The notes under the pieces: model-generated
Told to the model about the DNA's origin: nothing
Seen by the model: only the letters and a program-made list of their open reading frames with translations
Databases searched by the model: none
Source: Methylococcales bacterium
GTDB taxonomy: Bacteria; Pseudomonadota; Gammaproteobacteria; Methylococcales; Methylomonadaceae
DNA: 60,738 nt
Assembly: GCA_026399015.1 (NCBI GenBank)
Contig: JAPLRS010000002.1
Location: forward strand, 1 to 60,738
Direction: 5' to 3'
In this document: positions 48,022-57,537 of the stretch, in pieces
Position numbering within the stretch: the first letter of the stretch is position 1
How the letters are laid out: each line of letters starts with the position of its first letter
Position numbers and translations under genes: made by a program

Positions 48022-48770
48022 ACAACTTACCCATCTATGCATTAGATTTTGACGGTGTCATTTGTGACAGTGCAGTAGAAACAGCCATAACCGGTTGGAA
48101 AGTAGCATCTAGTATTTGGCAAGACATGCCACCTAGCGTACCCAACGATTTGATTGAACAATTTAAATTAGTTAGACCCATTATAGAAACAGGTTATGAA
48201 GCTATACTGGCCATGCGTCTGCTCTATCAACAAACACCAATTGAATCAATTTATGAAAACTATGCTGTTTTAACACAAGCGTCACTCAATGAAACTCAAC
48301 TCACGCCATCTGATTTAAAACACTTATTTGGCAAAACCAGAGATGAGTGGATAGCACAAGATCTTGCCGACTGGATTAAACATAATCCATTATTTACAGA
48401 CATTGCCACTAAATTAAAACACTTAAGTCAGCAAAATACTTGGTACATAGTCACAACTAAACAAGAGCGGTTTGTAAAACAGATTTTGCAAGCTAATGCC
48501 ATAGAACTTGATGAAAACCACATCTATGGTCTAGATCGCAATATGAATAAACCATCTGTCTTAAAACTACTTTTAGAAAAACATCCAGAACAAGAAATTT
48601 GCTTTGTTGAAGACCGCTTACCTACACTCCTGAATGTAATACAAAACTCTGAACTTAAACCGATTAAACTCATTTTTGCATTATGGGGCTATAATACCCT
48701 CGCAGACAAAAATCTAGCGCAACAAACCCCCATTAGCTTGCAAGAACTAGACGAATTTCTTAAGTTTTAA
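48018..48770 (+). CDS. HAD-family hydrolase
   Basis: The 250-residue protein has the HAD motifs: ALDFDGVICDSAVE (nucleophile and acid Asp), WYIVTTKQERFV (motif II Thr), the Lys in NMNKPSVLKLLLEKH and the acidic FVEDRLPTL (motif IV). A helical cap lies at about 25-125. It resembles phosphoglycolate phosphatase-type enzymes in layout. The substrate is not evident. It forms a pair with the GIY-YIG gene by overlap. Confidence 0.88.
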   Translation: MNNLPIYALDFDGVICDSAVETAITGWKVASSIWQDMPPSVPNDLIEQFKLVRPIIETGYEAILAMRLLYQQTPIESIYENYAVLTQASLNETQLTPSDLKHLFGKTRDEWIAQDLADWIKHNPLFTDIATKLKHLSQQNTWYIVTTKQERFVKQILQANAIELDENHIYGLDRNMNKPSVLKLLLEKHPEQEICFVEDRLPTLLNVIQNSELKPIKLIFALWGYNTLADKNLAQQTPISLQELDEFLKF

Positions 48771-48901
48771 TATCCACAATTATTAAGTTAACCACTAGAA
48801 CTTATTAGGATATTATGACTCTGTCTATTTAATTAAGCAGACAGAATACTAATTATTACAATTCCTTACACCTATTACATTTTCATTCTGTCACTATCAT
48901 C

Positions 48902-50839
48902 ATGACACTTTTGTTTACAATTACACCCATCAACATCTTAAAAAAAACAATCTTAGGTATTTTTCTAAGTTGCTTGATAAATACAGTCTCAGCCCAAGAA
49001 TCAAACTTCTTAGTACTTAACTATCACGATATTATCGACAACAAAAGTGCTGTAGAGGATGCTGTCGACTTAAGTCAGAAACATTTTGAAGAACAATTAC
49101 AGTGGTTAAAAACTAATAATTACCAAGTCATTAGTGTGCAACAAGTCTTTGATGCCGCGGCGGGTAAATTCAGTTTACCCAAAAAAGCCGTTGTGCTAAC
49201 TTTTGATGATGGGTACCAAAGTTTTTACACCCGCGCATTACCTCTGTTAAAAAAATATCGCTATCCTGCAACTGTTTCTTTAGTAGGGAGTTGGATGGAT
49301 GAAGGCACTGATGAGGATGAGCCTAAAAAACCCTTAATGTCTTGGGCGCAAATTAAAGAACTCACTCAAACAGGTTTAATAGAAATAGCCTCTCACAGCT
49401 TTGACTTACACAGAGGCGTGTTAGGCAACCCTCAAGGTAATACCCAAGCGGCGGCGGTAACCCGTGTCTATGATGATCCGATGCTTATTTATGAAAATAG
49501 TCCTGATTATCAAGAACGCATTCAAAATGATTTAATAAAAAGTGCCGAACTTATCTTTCAACATTCAGGTGTAAGACCTAGAGTGATGGTTTGGCCATAT
49601 GGTGAATATAACCAATTAACACTCATGGCCGCACGAAAAGCTGGCATGCCCATGACCATGGGCTTAATTGACGGTACTAATACTTTAGCGGATATAGGTA
49701 ACTTAAAACGCTTACTAATTGCTGATGATCCTAACATCAAAGAATTTGCAGCTATTGTTTCAAAATTAAGAGCAGATAGACCCCTACGTGTCGCACATGT
49801 TGATATGGATTATCTATATGACAGTACGCCAGCACAACTAGAACATAACATCGATATTGAAATTCAACGCATAAAAGATATGCACATTACCACTGTGTAT
49901 TTGCAAGCTTATGCAGATCCAGATGGTGATGGAAATGCCGACGCACTTTACTTCCCTAATCGCCACTTACCCGTTAAAGCTGATTTATTTAACCGCGTCG
50001 CTTGGCAATTAAAAAAAGTAGCGGATGTGCGAGTCTATGCTTGGATGCCTATCTTGGCTTATCAAGAAGGTGAAATCCCAGGGTCTTGGTATGTACAAGA
50101 ATGGCGAGATGGCAAAGCCCAAAGTGCCAGTCATATCTACACGCGCTTATCGCCTTTTAACCCAGATGCCCGTCAATATATTACTGATATCTATGAAGAC
50201 TTAGCTATCTACTGTAATTTTGATGGCCTCTTATTTCATGATGACGGCATCTTGTCAGATTTTGAAGATGTATCACCCTTAGCCTTAGAATATGGTAAAG
50301 AAGTGTGGGGACTGTCTACTCAATTTGATGTCTTACATAAAGACCCCAAACTTAGTCTTCTATGGGCGCAACATAAAACAGAATTCATCAACCAATTTAC
50401 CGATGAACTGACTAATAGAGTTCGTTTTTACAGACCTGGTATTAAAACCGCGAGAAACTTTTATTCCTTACCCTTAATTAAACCTTTTAGTGAAGAATGG
50501 TTTGCGCAATCTTATGACACTTTTTTAGCACATTATGATTATGTCGCTATTGAGGCCATGCCTTTCATGGAAGAAGCCGAAAATCCAACACAATGGCTAA
50601 CCGATTTAGTAAAAAAAGCAGCGACCTATCCGAATGGTTTAAATAAAACAGTGTTTGAGTTACAAACAGTGGATTGGAGAAACTCCCAAAAAATACCCAT
50701 GGCGACTTTTTTTGGTCAAGTGAGTTTATTGCAAAAACTAGGTGTTAAACATTTAGGTTATTATCCAGACAATGTCTTTGAAAATCATCCCAATTTAAAA
50801 GACTTACAAGAAAAATTTACTGTACCTGACATTCCTTAA
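48902..50839 (+). CDS. pgaB: Poly-beta-1,6-GlcNAc N-deacetylase PgaB
   Basis: The 645-residue periplasmic enzyme partly deacetylates poly-GlcNAc before export. After an N-terminal signal segment (ILGIFLSCLINTVSA), the deacetylase domain has FLVLNYHDII, VVLTFDDGYQSFYTRALPLL (catalytic Asp and metal Asp), EIASHSFDLHRG (metal His pair) and VWPYGEYNQ. The C-terminal glycoside hydrolase-like domain (about 300-640) has RVAHVDMDYLYDSTPAQLEHNIDIEIQRIKDM and FDGLLFHDDGIL. The length is close to the E. coli enzyme. pgaC starts 48 bp later. Confidence 0.95.
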   Translation: MTLLFTITPINILKKTILGIFLSCLINTVSAQESNFLVLNYHDIIDNKSAVEDAVDLSQKHFEEQLQWLKTNNYQVISVQQVFDAAAGKFSLPKKAVVLTFDDGYQSFYTRALPLLKKYRYPATVSLVGSWMDEGTDEDEPKKPLMSWAQIKELTQTGLIEIASHSFDLHRGVLGNPQGNTQAAAVTRVYDDPMLIYENSPDYQERIQNDLIKSAELIFQHSGVRPRVMVWPYGEYNQLTLMAARKAGMPMTMGLIDGTNTLADIGNLKRLLIADDPNIKEFAAIVSKLRADRPLRVAHVDMDYLYDSTPAQLEHNIDIEIQRIKDMHITTVYLQAYADPDGDGNADALYFPNRHLPVKADLFNRVAWQLKKVADVRVYAWMPILAYQEGEIPGSWYVQEWRDGKAQSASHIYTRLSPFNPDARQYITDIYEDLAIYCNFDGLLFHDDGILSDFEDVSPLALEYGKEVWGLSTQFDVLHKDPKLSLLWAQHKTEFINQFTDELTNRVRFYRPGIKTARNFYSLPLIKPFSEEWFAQSYDTFLAHYDYVAIEAMPFMEEAENPTQWLTDLVKKAATYPNGLNKTVFELQTVDWRNSQKIPMATFFGQVSLLQKLGVKHLGYYPDNVFENHPNLKDLQEKFTVPDIP

Positions 50840-50887
50840 CGCTCGGCCTATCACCTTATATAACCGTTAAAACTAAAGCACTTTATA

Positions 50888-52216
50888 ATGACTTTTAATT
50901 TGCAAGACTGGTCAAACCAAATTCAAACGCAGTGGCATGCAATGCTAGACTTATGGGCGCCCATTGATGCCAATATAGAAGGGTTTATTTATTATTACCC
51001 GCTGTTTATGGCCTATATATGGATGTTTGGTGCACTGATTTTTTATTTTAGATTTGAATGGCACAACACGGGTAATGCTGAACATTTGCCAGAATTATCC
51101 GAATACCCACCTGTCTCAATCTTAATCCCTTGTTATAACGAAGCCGCAAATATCCGTGAAACTATCGATATATTGCTACATCAAAAATACCCTAACTACG
51201 AAATTATTGCCATCAACGATGGTAGCAAAGACAACACACTCGCTATCTTGCAAGAACTAGCAACACAACATTCAGAATTGCGCGTTGTTAACTTGCATAC
51301 CAATCAAGGTAAAGCCATGGGCTTACGCGCAGGTGCCTTAATAGCAAAAAGTGAATACTTAATTTGTATCGATGGTGATGCCCTCTTAGCACCAGAAGCC
51401 TGTGCATGGATGGTTAAACACTTTTTAGATAATCCTAAAGTAGGTGCGGTAACAGGCAACCCTAGAATCAGAAATCGTTCTACCCTTTTAGGCCGCATTC
51501 AAGTTGGTGAGTTTTCTGCGATTGTTGGCATGATCAAACGAGCTCAACGCTCTTACGGACAAATATTTACAGTTTCCGGCGTAATTGCCGCCTTTCGTAA
51601 ATCAGCACTCCATCAAGTTGGTTATTGGAGTAATGATATGGTCACCGAAGACATTGATATCAGTTGGAAACTACAACTCGCAGGCTGGTCAATCTACTTT
51701 GAGCCCAATGCCCTATGTTGGGTATTAATGCCAGAAACATTAGATGGATTGTGGAAACAAAGATCGAGATGGGCACAAGGTGGTACTGAGGTTTTACTGC
51801 GTTACTTTAATAAATTGTTTAAATGGTCTTCACGGGGTATGTGGCTCTTATATACCGAGTGTTTTATCAGTGTGATTTGGGCATTTTTAATACTCATGCA
51901 TTTACTCTTTACCCCCTTTGAATTACTCACAGAATCGACAAGGCAATCTTTGCATGACTTAAGCCCTAGTTGGACAAGTATGCTGTTAAGCCTTACTTGT
52001 CTGATTCAATTTGGGGTGAGTTTATTTATAGACTCACACTACGAATCAAAAACGGGAGGGGTCGCTAAGTTTTATTATTGGATGGTTTGGTACCCCATTG
52101 TGTATTGGTTAATGAATGTGGGTACAACCATCTACGGATCTTTTAAAGCTGTCATTAAAAAACGGGGACAGAGGGCTATTTGGGTAACCGTCGATCGAGG
52201 TTTAAGACATAAATGA
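50888..52216 (+). CDS. pgaC: Poly-beta-1,6-GlcNAc synthase PgaC
   Basis: The 442-residue inner-membrane GT2 enzyme polymerises UDP-GlcNAc. One membrane helix precedes the domain (YYPLFMAYIWMFGALIFYF). The catalytic domain has VSILIPCYNEAANIRETID, IIAINDGSKDNT, the DxD-like ICIDGDALL, MVTEDIDISWKLQ (catalytic Asp) and KQRSRWAQGG (QxxRW). C-terminal membrane helices follow (FISVIWAFLILMHLLF, WTSMLLSLTCLIQFGVSLF, YYWMVWYPIVYWLMNVGTTIYG). It overlaps pgaD by 4 bp. Confidence 0.96.
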   Translation: MTFNLQDWSNQIQTQWHAMLDLWAPIDANIEGFIYYYPLFMAYIWMFGALIFYFRFEWHNTGNAEHLPELSEYPPVSILIPCYNEAANIRETIDILLHQKYPNYEIIAINDGSKDNTLAILQELATQHSELRVVNLHTNQGKAMGLRAGALIAKSEYLICIDGDALLAPEACAWMVKHFLDNPKVGAVTGNPRIRNRSTLLGRIQVGEFSAIVGMIKRAQRSYGQIFTVSGVIAAFRKSALHQVGYWSNDMVTEDIDISWKLQLAGWSIYFEPNALCWVLMPETLDGLWKQRSRWAQGGTEVLLRYFNKLFKWSSRGMWLLYTECFISVIWAFLILMHLLFTPFELLTESTRQSLHDLSPSWTSMLLSLTCLIQFGVSLFIDSHYESKTGGVAKFYYWMVWYPIVYWLMNVGTTIYGSFKAVIKKRGQRAIWVTVDRGLRHK

Positions 52217-52659
52217 AAGCCTATATCATTAATGCCCCCCAACTACAAAGTCTTCAAAAACGCTTAGGCGCTTTTCTCGCTTGGCTTATCTGCTGGGCTA
52301 TGTGGATTTATTTATTAATACCCCTAGTCACCTTAACCAGTTGGGTACTAGGTGATAAAAAAATGATCAATGAAATGCGCTGGTTTGGGGGATATAAAAG
52401 TCTATTAGAACTTTTGCAAATTTACCTGATGACCCTATTAGTGATGGCGGGGTTATGGTTTATTTGGGTTATCTATCGCACGCTACTCACTCGCGTGGTA
52501 AAACCTGCTACTCAAATTCCTGTATCCGATAAAGAGATATGTGAATTTTATCAGGTAAAAAACCCTGAACTTCAAAACTGCCGTCATGCTCAACTTGTTA
52601 CTGTGTTTTATGATGACCAAGGACATATTGTAGAGCTAGTAGACCATATTAGTTCATAG
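52213..52659 (+). CDS. pgaD: PgaD-like synthase partner
   Basis: The 148-residue protein has two transmembrane helices (LGAFLAWLICWAMWIYLLIPLVTLTSWVLG and IYLMTLLVMAGLWFIWVIYRTLL) followed by a short cytosolic C-terminus. PgaD proteins are of this size and topology, sit after pgaC, and are needed for polymer synthesis and cyclic-di-GMP response. Sequence conservation in the family is weak, so the call leans on the operon position and topology. No pgaA porin gene is present beside pgaB. Confidence 0.85.
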   Translation: MKAYIINAPQLQSLQKRLGAFLAWLICWAMWIYLLIPLVTLTSWVLGDKKMINEMRWFGGYKSLLELLQIYLMTLLVMAGLWFIWVIYRTLLTRVVKPATQIPVSDKEICEFYQVKNPELQNCRHAQLVTVFYDDQGHIVELVDHISS

Positions 52660-53003
52660 CAGTAATACTGAATTAAGATTTCTACTTATAAAATAATAAA
52701 AATATCTTTGGGGGATTTAAACCAACTTATTTGGTTTATTTGCACAAAAATTAAGCATAATCCCCCTGCATCCTGCCCCAGTAATGCACTCATTTATAAT
52801 AACTAACACCTCATTCTGTCTAATAAAAACTAACAATCATCAGCTTTTCAACAAATTACCAATTCAAGTCTAACTTTATCAAGAAGCTAAACTAATCTGG
52901 CTCGGTTAATGCTATTTAAATAGCAAAGAATTCTGATTGGTAGCCATAGTGACATGCGCTAAGCAATTAGTTTATGCAATAACACTTCAAGGCTAAAAAA
53001 AAT
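52660..53003. other. Intergenic stretch before dabA
   Basis: These 344 bases contain no credible gene. A short inverted repeat, AACCAA...TTGGTT, lies near 52719-52735. TATAAT occurs at 52795-52800 but without a good -35 at 17 bp. A promoter for dabAB must lie here or further up; I cannot define it. Confidence 0.4.
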
Positions 53004-55541
53004 ATGGCTTTTAATATTGATACCTCAATAACACACATAGCACATTGGCTACCTGCCCAAGGCCCTTTAAAAGACTTTATCCATCACAACACCTTACACT
53101 CCGTTCAACACCACCCTTTTCATGAAGGTGTAGCTATTGCCGCTAAAATATTTGGCGCACGCAGTTACTTAGCACTCAAATACTACCAAGACCTATATCA
53201 ACAAGGACGTATTAAACAAAATGCCCTTAATTGGGCCCTGGAACATGCTGGGTGCGATGAACAAACCTTAGAAAAACTTAAAATTAGTCTATTTGATGAA
53301 GATCCCAGCGCTCACTACCCTCCACTTTCTTTAGCTAATCAGGGAATTAGAACCTCATGGTTAAACCAACTTGAATTTGACCTCAATTCTCAAGTACACC
53401 CCATCTTATTTAGACTCTTAAGTAATTTTCTAGACCAAGGTATTAGCCGTTGGAGTTTACCTAAAGAAGGCGAACACTTTTGGGCCTGTATTACCCGATT
53501 AGCTCAAAACAGTTTAATTCCGCTCTATCCTTTAAATGAAGTCTTCGTCCATGATTTATTACACAAATCGCCTGATGAAGTGATCCATACCTGCTTAACT
53601 AAAATAGTGGGGGATGAAGATTTATACGAACAATATTTATTAGAAATGCTCCTAGGTCATCCGGGTTGGTCAGGCATGGTGAGTGTTATTGAACAAAACC
53701 CAACAACGCTACTGGCCTATAGAGAAATATCTTTAAAAGAATTAATAGCCGTCGAGTTGTGCTTAGAATTAGCTTTTTTACTTAAGAAAAAAGGTCATGA
53801 GTTTCCTAATATTGCAGTAGTTAAACATCCAGAAAGCACGCCATTACTTAAAGATAACGCCATCAGCCCCAAAATTCCGTTACGCTTAAAAGTGTGGCAC
53901 GAAGCCATGGAATGGTCTTTACACAGTGAACTCTTAATAGCCCTTAAAACCAGCAAACCTGTTATTAACAATAACAGCATTCCTGAAGCACAAGCTCTGT
54001 TTTGTATCGATGATAGAGAATGCTCGATCCGTCGTAACTTAGAAGAAGTTAATCCTGCTATTGAGACATTTGGTGCCGCTGGTTTCTTTGGTATAGACTT
54101 CTTTTACCAAGGCCTAGATGATGCCTACCCAGTAGCCCAATGCCCCAATATTATTACCCCTAAACATTTAATTAAAGAATCTTCAGATAAACCTAAACCC
54201 GCACCTAACCCAAAATTAAAAAACATAAAACACATGCACTTCTCGGCGCACTCCATGTTAAGAGGCTTGTTTTATACTCAAACCTTAGGTCTGGGTTATG
54301 CTGCTAGAATGGCTTGGGATGTGTTTAGACCAGGCTCAAAGGTCCCTAAAATTAGAGCGCTAAGCGAAGTAGATACGCACTCGCAACTGCATTTATTAAG
54401 AGAATCAAACGAACCCACTCCTGAAGGTCACTTATTGGGTTTTTCTTTAATTGAAATGGCCGATAAATTAACCGGTCTATTGCGCAATATTGGTTTAACA
54501 GATCACTTTGCCCCTCTAGTGGTTGTTATAGCCCACGGTTCTAGCAGTGTTAACAACCCACACTTTGCAGCTTATGATTGTGGGGCTTGTTCTGGTAAAC
54601 CAGGTGCACCTAATGCCAGAGCCTTTGCGTGGATGGCTAATCATGAGCCCGTCCGCGAAATTTTACGCGAACGTGGCATTAATATCCCTGATAGCACTCG
54701 TTTTATAGCCGCCTTACATAACACCAGTCGTGATGAAATCACCTATTTTGATCTGCATTTATTAGAGGAACATCCTGCCCCTGGCTTAACGGCTTTTCAA
54801 ATGGCTATGACAGAAGCTTTAGATAGAAACGCCGCCGAACGCTGTCGATGGTTTGAACTAGCACCCCAAAAACAAGGCAATGCCATAGCTCATAATCATG
54901 TTAGAGAACGCGCCACCTCAATCTTTGAACCTAGACCCGAATACAATCACTCAAATAATCTTTATGCCATTGTGGGTAGACGCCAATTAACGCGTGATTT
55001 GTTTATGGATCGCAGAGCATTTTTACATTCCTATGATCCACAAACGGATTTAGAAGGCGACATTATGGCTAAGATTTTAAGTGCCGTCATTCCCGTGTGC
55101 GGAGGCATTAACCTAGAATATTTATTCTCCAGAATTGATAACTCGGTTTATGGTGCAGGCACAAAATTACCGCACAATGTTATTGGTCTACTAGGAGTTG
55201 CAAATGGCGTAGAAGGTGATTTAAGAACCGGTCTACCGCATCAAATGATAGAAGTGCATCAGCCCGCCCGTTTATTAATTGTGATTGAACAAACCACCGA
55301 AATTGTAGATAAAACAATTAGCAAATTAGGTGCACTAAAAGAATGGTTAGATAACGAATGGGTTCGCGTAGCAGCCTGCCACCCCGAGACCCATGACTTA
55401 TTTTTATATTCTACAAAAGGTTGGGAAACAGTGACCCTATCGGAGGCACTTAAAACCCCTACTGCAGATAACTCAGCCAACATTCTAACCGGACAGACGA
55501 GCACGATACCCGTGCATCAATTTGCAAGGAGCCAAGCATGA
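53004..55541 (+). CDS. dabA: Inorganic carbon uptake protein DabA (DUF2309)
   Basis: The 845-residue protein is the cytosolic, zinc-bearing half of the DAB complex, which couples ion flow to one-way CO2 hydration and bicarbonate accumulation. Residues expected at the carbonic-anhydrase-like site are visible: Cys334 and Asp336 in ALFCIDDRECS, His511 in VVIAHGSSS, and Cys526 in AAYDCGACSG. Their spacing (177 and 15) resembles that known for Halothiobacillus DabA (173 and 15). The N-terminus (HIAHWLPAQGPLKDFIHHNTLH) is also family-typical. The gene overlaps dabB by 4 bp. Confidence 0.95.
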   Translation: MAFNIDTSITHIAHWLPAQGPLKDFIHHNTLHSVQHHPFHEGVAIAAKIFGARSYLALKYYQDLYQQGRIKQNALNWALEHAGCDEQTLEKLKISLFDEDPSAHYPPLSLANQGIRTSWLNQLEFDLNSQVHPILFRLLSNFLDQGISRWSLPKEGEHFWACITRLAQNSLIPLYPLNEVFVHDLLHKSPDEVIHTCLTKIVGDEDLYEQYLLEMLLGHPGWSGMVSVIEQNPTTLLAYREISLKELIAVELCLELAFLLKKKGHEFPNIAVVKHPESTPLLKDNAISPKIPLRLKVWHEAMEWSLHSELLIALKTSKPVINNNSIPEAQALFCIDDRECSIRRNLEEVNPAIETFGAAGFFGIDFFYQGLDDAYPVAQCPNIITPKHLIKESSDKPKPAPNPKLKNIKHMHFSAHSMLRGLFYTQTLGLGYAARMAWDVFRPGSKVPKIRALSEVDTHSQLHLLRESNEPTPEGHLLGFSLIEMADKLTGLLRNIGLTDHFAPLVVVIAHGSSSVNNPHFAAYDCGACSGKPGAPNARAFAWMANHEPVREILRERGINIPDSTRFIAALHNTSRDEITYFDLHLLEEHPAPGLTAFQMAMTEALDRNAAERCRWFELAPQKQGNAIAHNHVRERATSIFEPRPEYNHSNNLYAIVGRRQLTRDLFMDRRAFLHSYDPQTDLEGDIMAKILSAVIPVCGGINLEYLFSRIDNSVYGAGTKLPHNVIGLLGVANGVEGDLRTGLPHQMIEVHQPARLLIVIEQTTEIVDKTISKLGALKEWLDNEWVRVAACHPETHDLFLYSTKGWETVTLSEALKTPTADNSANILTGQTSTIPVHQFARSQA

Positions 55542-57424
55542 ACGCCTTAATATTAACTAGTTTAGGTCTACCCTTATTAGGTTTTTTATTAATTTTTATT
55601 TCTGAAAAGAATGAACAAAAAATAGCGAACCTTAGCTTTTGGTTTACCCATGCCATGGGCTTAAGCATTATTAGTTTATTAATATTTTGGGCTTTAGCTG
55701 GTTTTCCTAACCACGAATATGATTGGTTTACCTTATACCAAGCAGAAGATTACTCGTTTCCGATATTATTCTATCTTGATAAAATTAGCGCGGTGTACCT
55801 GTTTTGTGTCTGGGCAATCTTCTCAATTATTGTTAAATACTGCCGAGTATATTTACACCGAGAAGAAGGCTATAAACGCTTCTTTATGACTATTTTCAGC
55901 TTCGCGTTTGGTCTAAACGTGGTGGTACTAGCGGGTACTATCGATATATTATTTGCCGGCTGGGAGATTGTAGGTATTTCCTCTTTCTTATTGATAGCTT
56001 TTTATCGCCACCGCGTACAACCCGTTCGAAATGCCTTACGCGCTTATACGATTTATCGCTTTTGTGACATCGGCTTATTACTAGGCGCTTGGATGAGCCA
56101 TCTACTATTTCATGAAAGCCAACACTTTAGTGAGCTAGCCGACCTATTTACCAATGCCGCAATGCCACCCGCCGGTTATGCGTCTTTATGGTTAGTATCT
56201 ACACTTATTTTAATTGCAGCCTCAGGTAAATCAGCGCAATTCCCCTTTTGTTTTTGGTTACCCAGAGCAATGGAAGGCCCAACTCCCTCAAGTGCTATCT
56301 TTTATGGAGCCTTGTCAGTGCATTTAGGGGTATTTTTATTATTTAGAACCGAACCCATCTGGTCTTATTATTACCTAACTCGCTTAAGTGTTTTTAACAT
56401 TGGTTTGTTAACGGTCATTATCGCCAGTCTGTCAGAAAAAACCCAATCAAACATCAAAGGTAAAGTGGCTTATGCCTCCATTACTCAAGTGGGCTTTATG
56501 TTTATGGAACTGGCCTTAGGCTTAGATGATTTAGTCTTAATACATTTCTTTGGTAATGCCTTTTTGCGCTGCTACCAACTTTTGGTATCACCATCAATTG
56601 TGGTACATATGTTACGCGTGGAAGGCTCAACTAACAGTGATTTTTATATCCAAGATAACAATCCACGCTTTCAATTTTTACCCGCATCTTTAAGAAATGT
56701 ATTACCCGAAGTGTTACAGAACACCTTGTATGTGTTTTCATTACAAGAGGGTAATTTAGAACTGTTAGTACGCTCCGTTTTATGGAGCCCTTTAAAAAAT
56801 ATTGGGGTCTGGATTAATAAAACACCTCTGGTGTTAAAGCTAATTTACTGCAGTATGGCTTTTATCTTGTGCGGCCTAGCTATGCTAGTGACAGGGGCAT
56901 CAACAGAATATTTTGCCGTGCCTATTTCGGCATTAATGGTATTAACCTCATTAAGTGCCTTTAGTATTAAGCATAACCCTATGGGCGTATGGCATGCCAT
57001 TGGTTTAAGTTCAATCTTAGCTGGTGTCGCGATTTGGTTTTTAAATCCGGACGCCTTATTTGATGTCGGCTTATTTGCCAGTGGTGTTGTTCCTGCTTGG
57101 GCTTTGGGTGTTGTGGTATTACACAAACTACTTAAAAATGATAATTTTGCCGCCAACCCATTTGCTTACCGTGCTTTTTCTGAGACCCAACCTAGATTAT
57201 CGTTGCTGTTGTTTTTAAGCTTTTTAGGATTAGTAGGGTTTCCGATCTCACCCGCCTTTTTAGGCGAAGATTTATTACTCCATCATGCCAGTAACCAAGG
57301 CCCTTGGTTTGCCATGCCTATCACCATCGCTTTTGTAATTAATGGTATTAGTGCCGCTAGAGTCTTCCAAAGACTGTGCATGGGTAGAGCAAATGAACTA
57401 AATATTGTGGATGAGAAGGTTTAA
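55538..57424 (+). CDS. dabB: DabB, NuoL-like membrane subunit of the DAB complex
   Basis: The 628-residue protein is a multi-pass membrane protein of the NuoL/MrpA proton-channel family. The core is IVVLAGTIDILFAGWEIVGISSFLLIAFYRHR, with the conserved channel Glu in AGWEIVG. It is followed by IAASGKSAQFPFCFWLPRAMEGPTPSSAIFYGALSVHLG, with the channel Lys in GKSAQFPF and the Pro-rich TPSS loop. It would supply the ion gradient to DabA. It lacks the long C-terminal helix of true complex I NuoL, and its pairing with dabA distinguishes it from respiratory genes. The start overlaps dabA by 4 bp. Confidence 0.93.
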   Translation: MNALILTSLGLPLLGFLLIFISEKNEQKIANLSFWFTHAMGLSIISLLIFWALAGFPNHEYDWFTLYQAEDYSFPILFYLDKISAVYLFCVWAIFSIIVKYCRVYLHREEGYKRFFMTIFSFAFGLNVVVLAGTIDILFAGWEIVGISSFLLIAFYRHRVQPVRNALRAYTIYRFCDIGLLLGAWMSHLLFHESQHFSELADLFTNAAMPPAGYASLWLVSTLILIAASGKSAQFPFCFWLPRAMEGPTPSSAIFYGALSVHLGVFLLFRTEPIWSYYYLTRLSVFNIGLLTVIIASLSEKTQSNIKGKVAYASITQVGFMFMELALGLDDLVLIHFFGNAFLRCYQLLVSPSIVVHMLRVEGSTNSDFYIQDNNPRFQFLPASLRNVLPEVLQNTLYVFSLQEGNLELLVRSVLWSPLKNIGVWINKTPLVLKLIYCSMAFILCGLAMLVTGASTEYFAVPISALMVLTSLSAFSIKHNPMGVWHAIGLSSILAGVAIWFLNPDALFDVGLFASGVVPAWALGVVVLHKLLKNDNFAANPFAYRAFSETQPRLSLLLFLSFLGLVGFPISPAFLGEDLLLHHASNQGPWFAMPITIAFVINGISAARVFQRLCMGRANELNIVDEKV

Positions 57425-57443
57425 CAAAGCTGCTTAAGCAATG

Positions 57444-57472
57444 GCCTGAGCTTGCCCTTCGACAGGCTCAGG
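57444..57472. repeat. REP-like palindrome
   Basis: CCTGAGC (57445-57451) and GCTCAGG (57466-57472) flank TTGCCCTTCGACAG. The core CCTTCGACAGGCTCAGG is a widespread palindromic repeat type in bacterial genomes. It lies 20 bp after dabB. Confidence 0.65.
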
Positions 57473-57537
57473 ATGATTGGTGATGGTGTCAGGTTGGTGT
57501 TGGGGGCAGCATGGTTGGCTGGTAGGGGGGAAGACTG

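Noticed and set aside
52719..52757. Sigma54-type promoter before dabA (TTGG...TTGC)
   Set aside because: The GG to GC spacing is 7 bases instead of the required 10.
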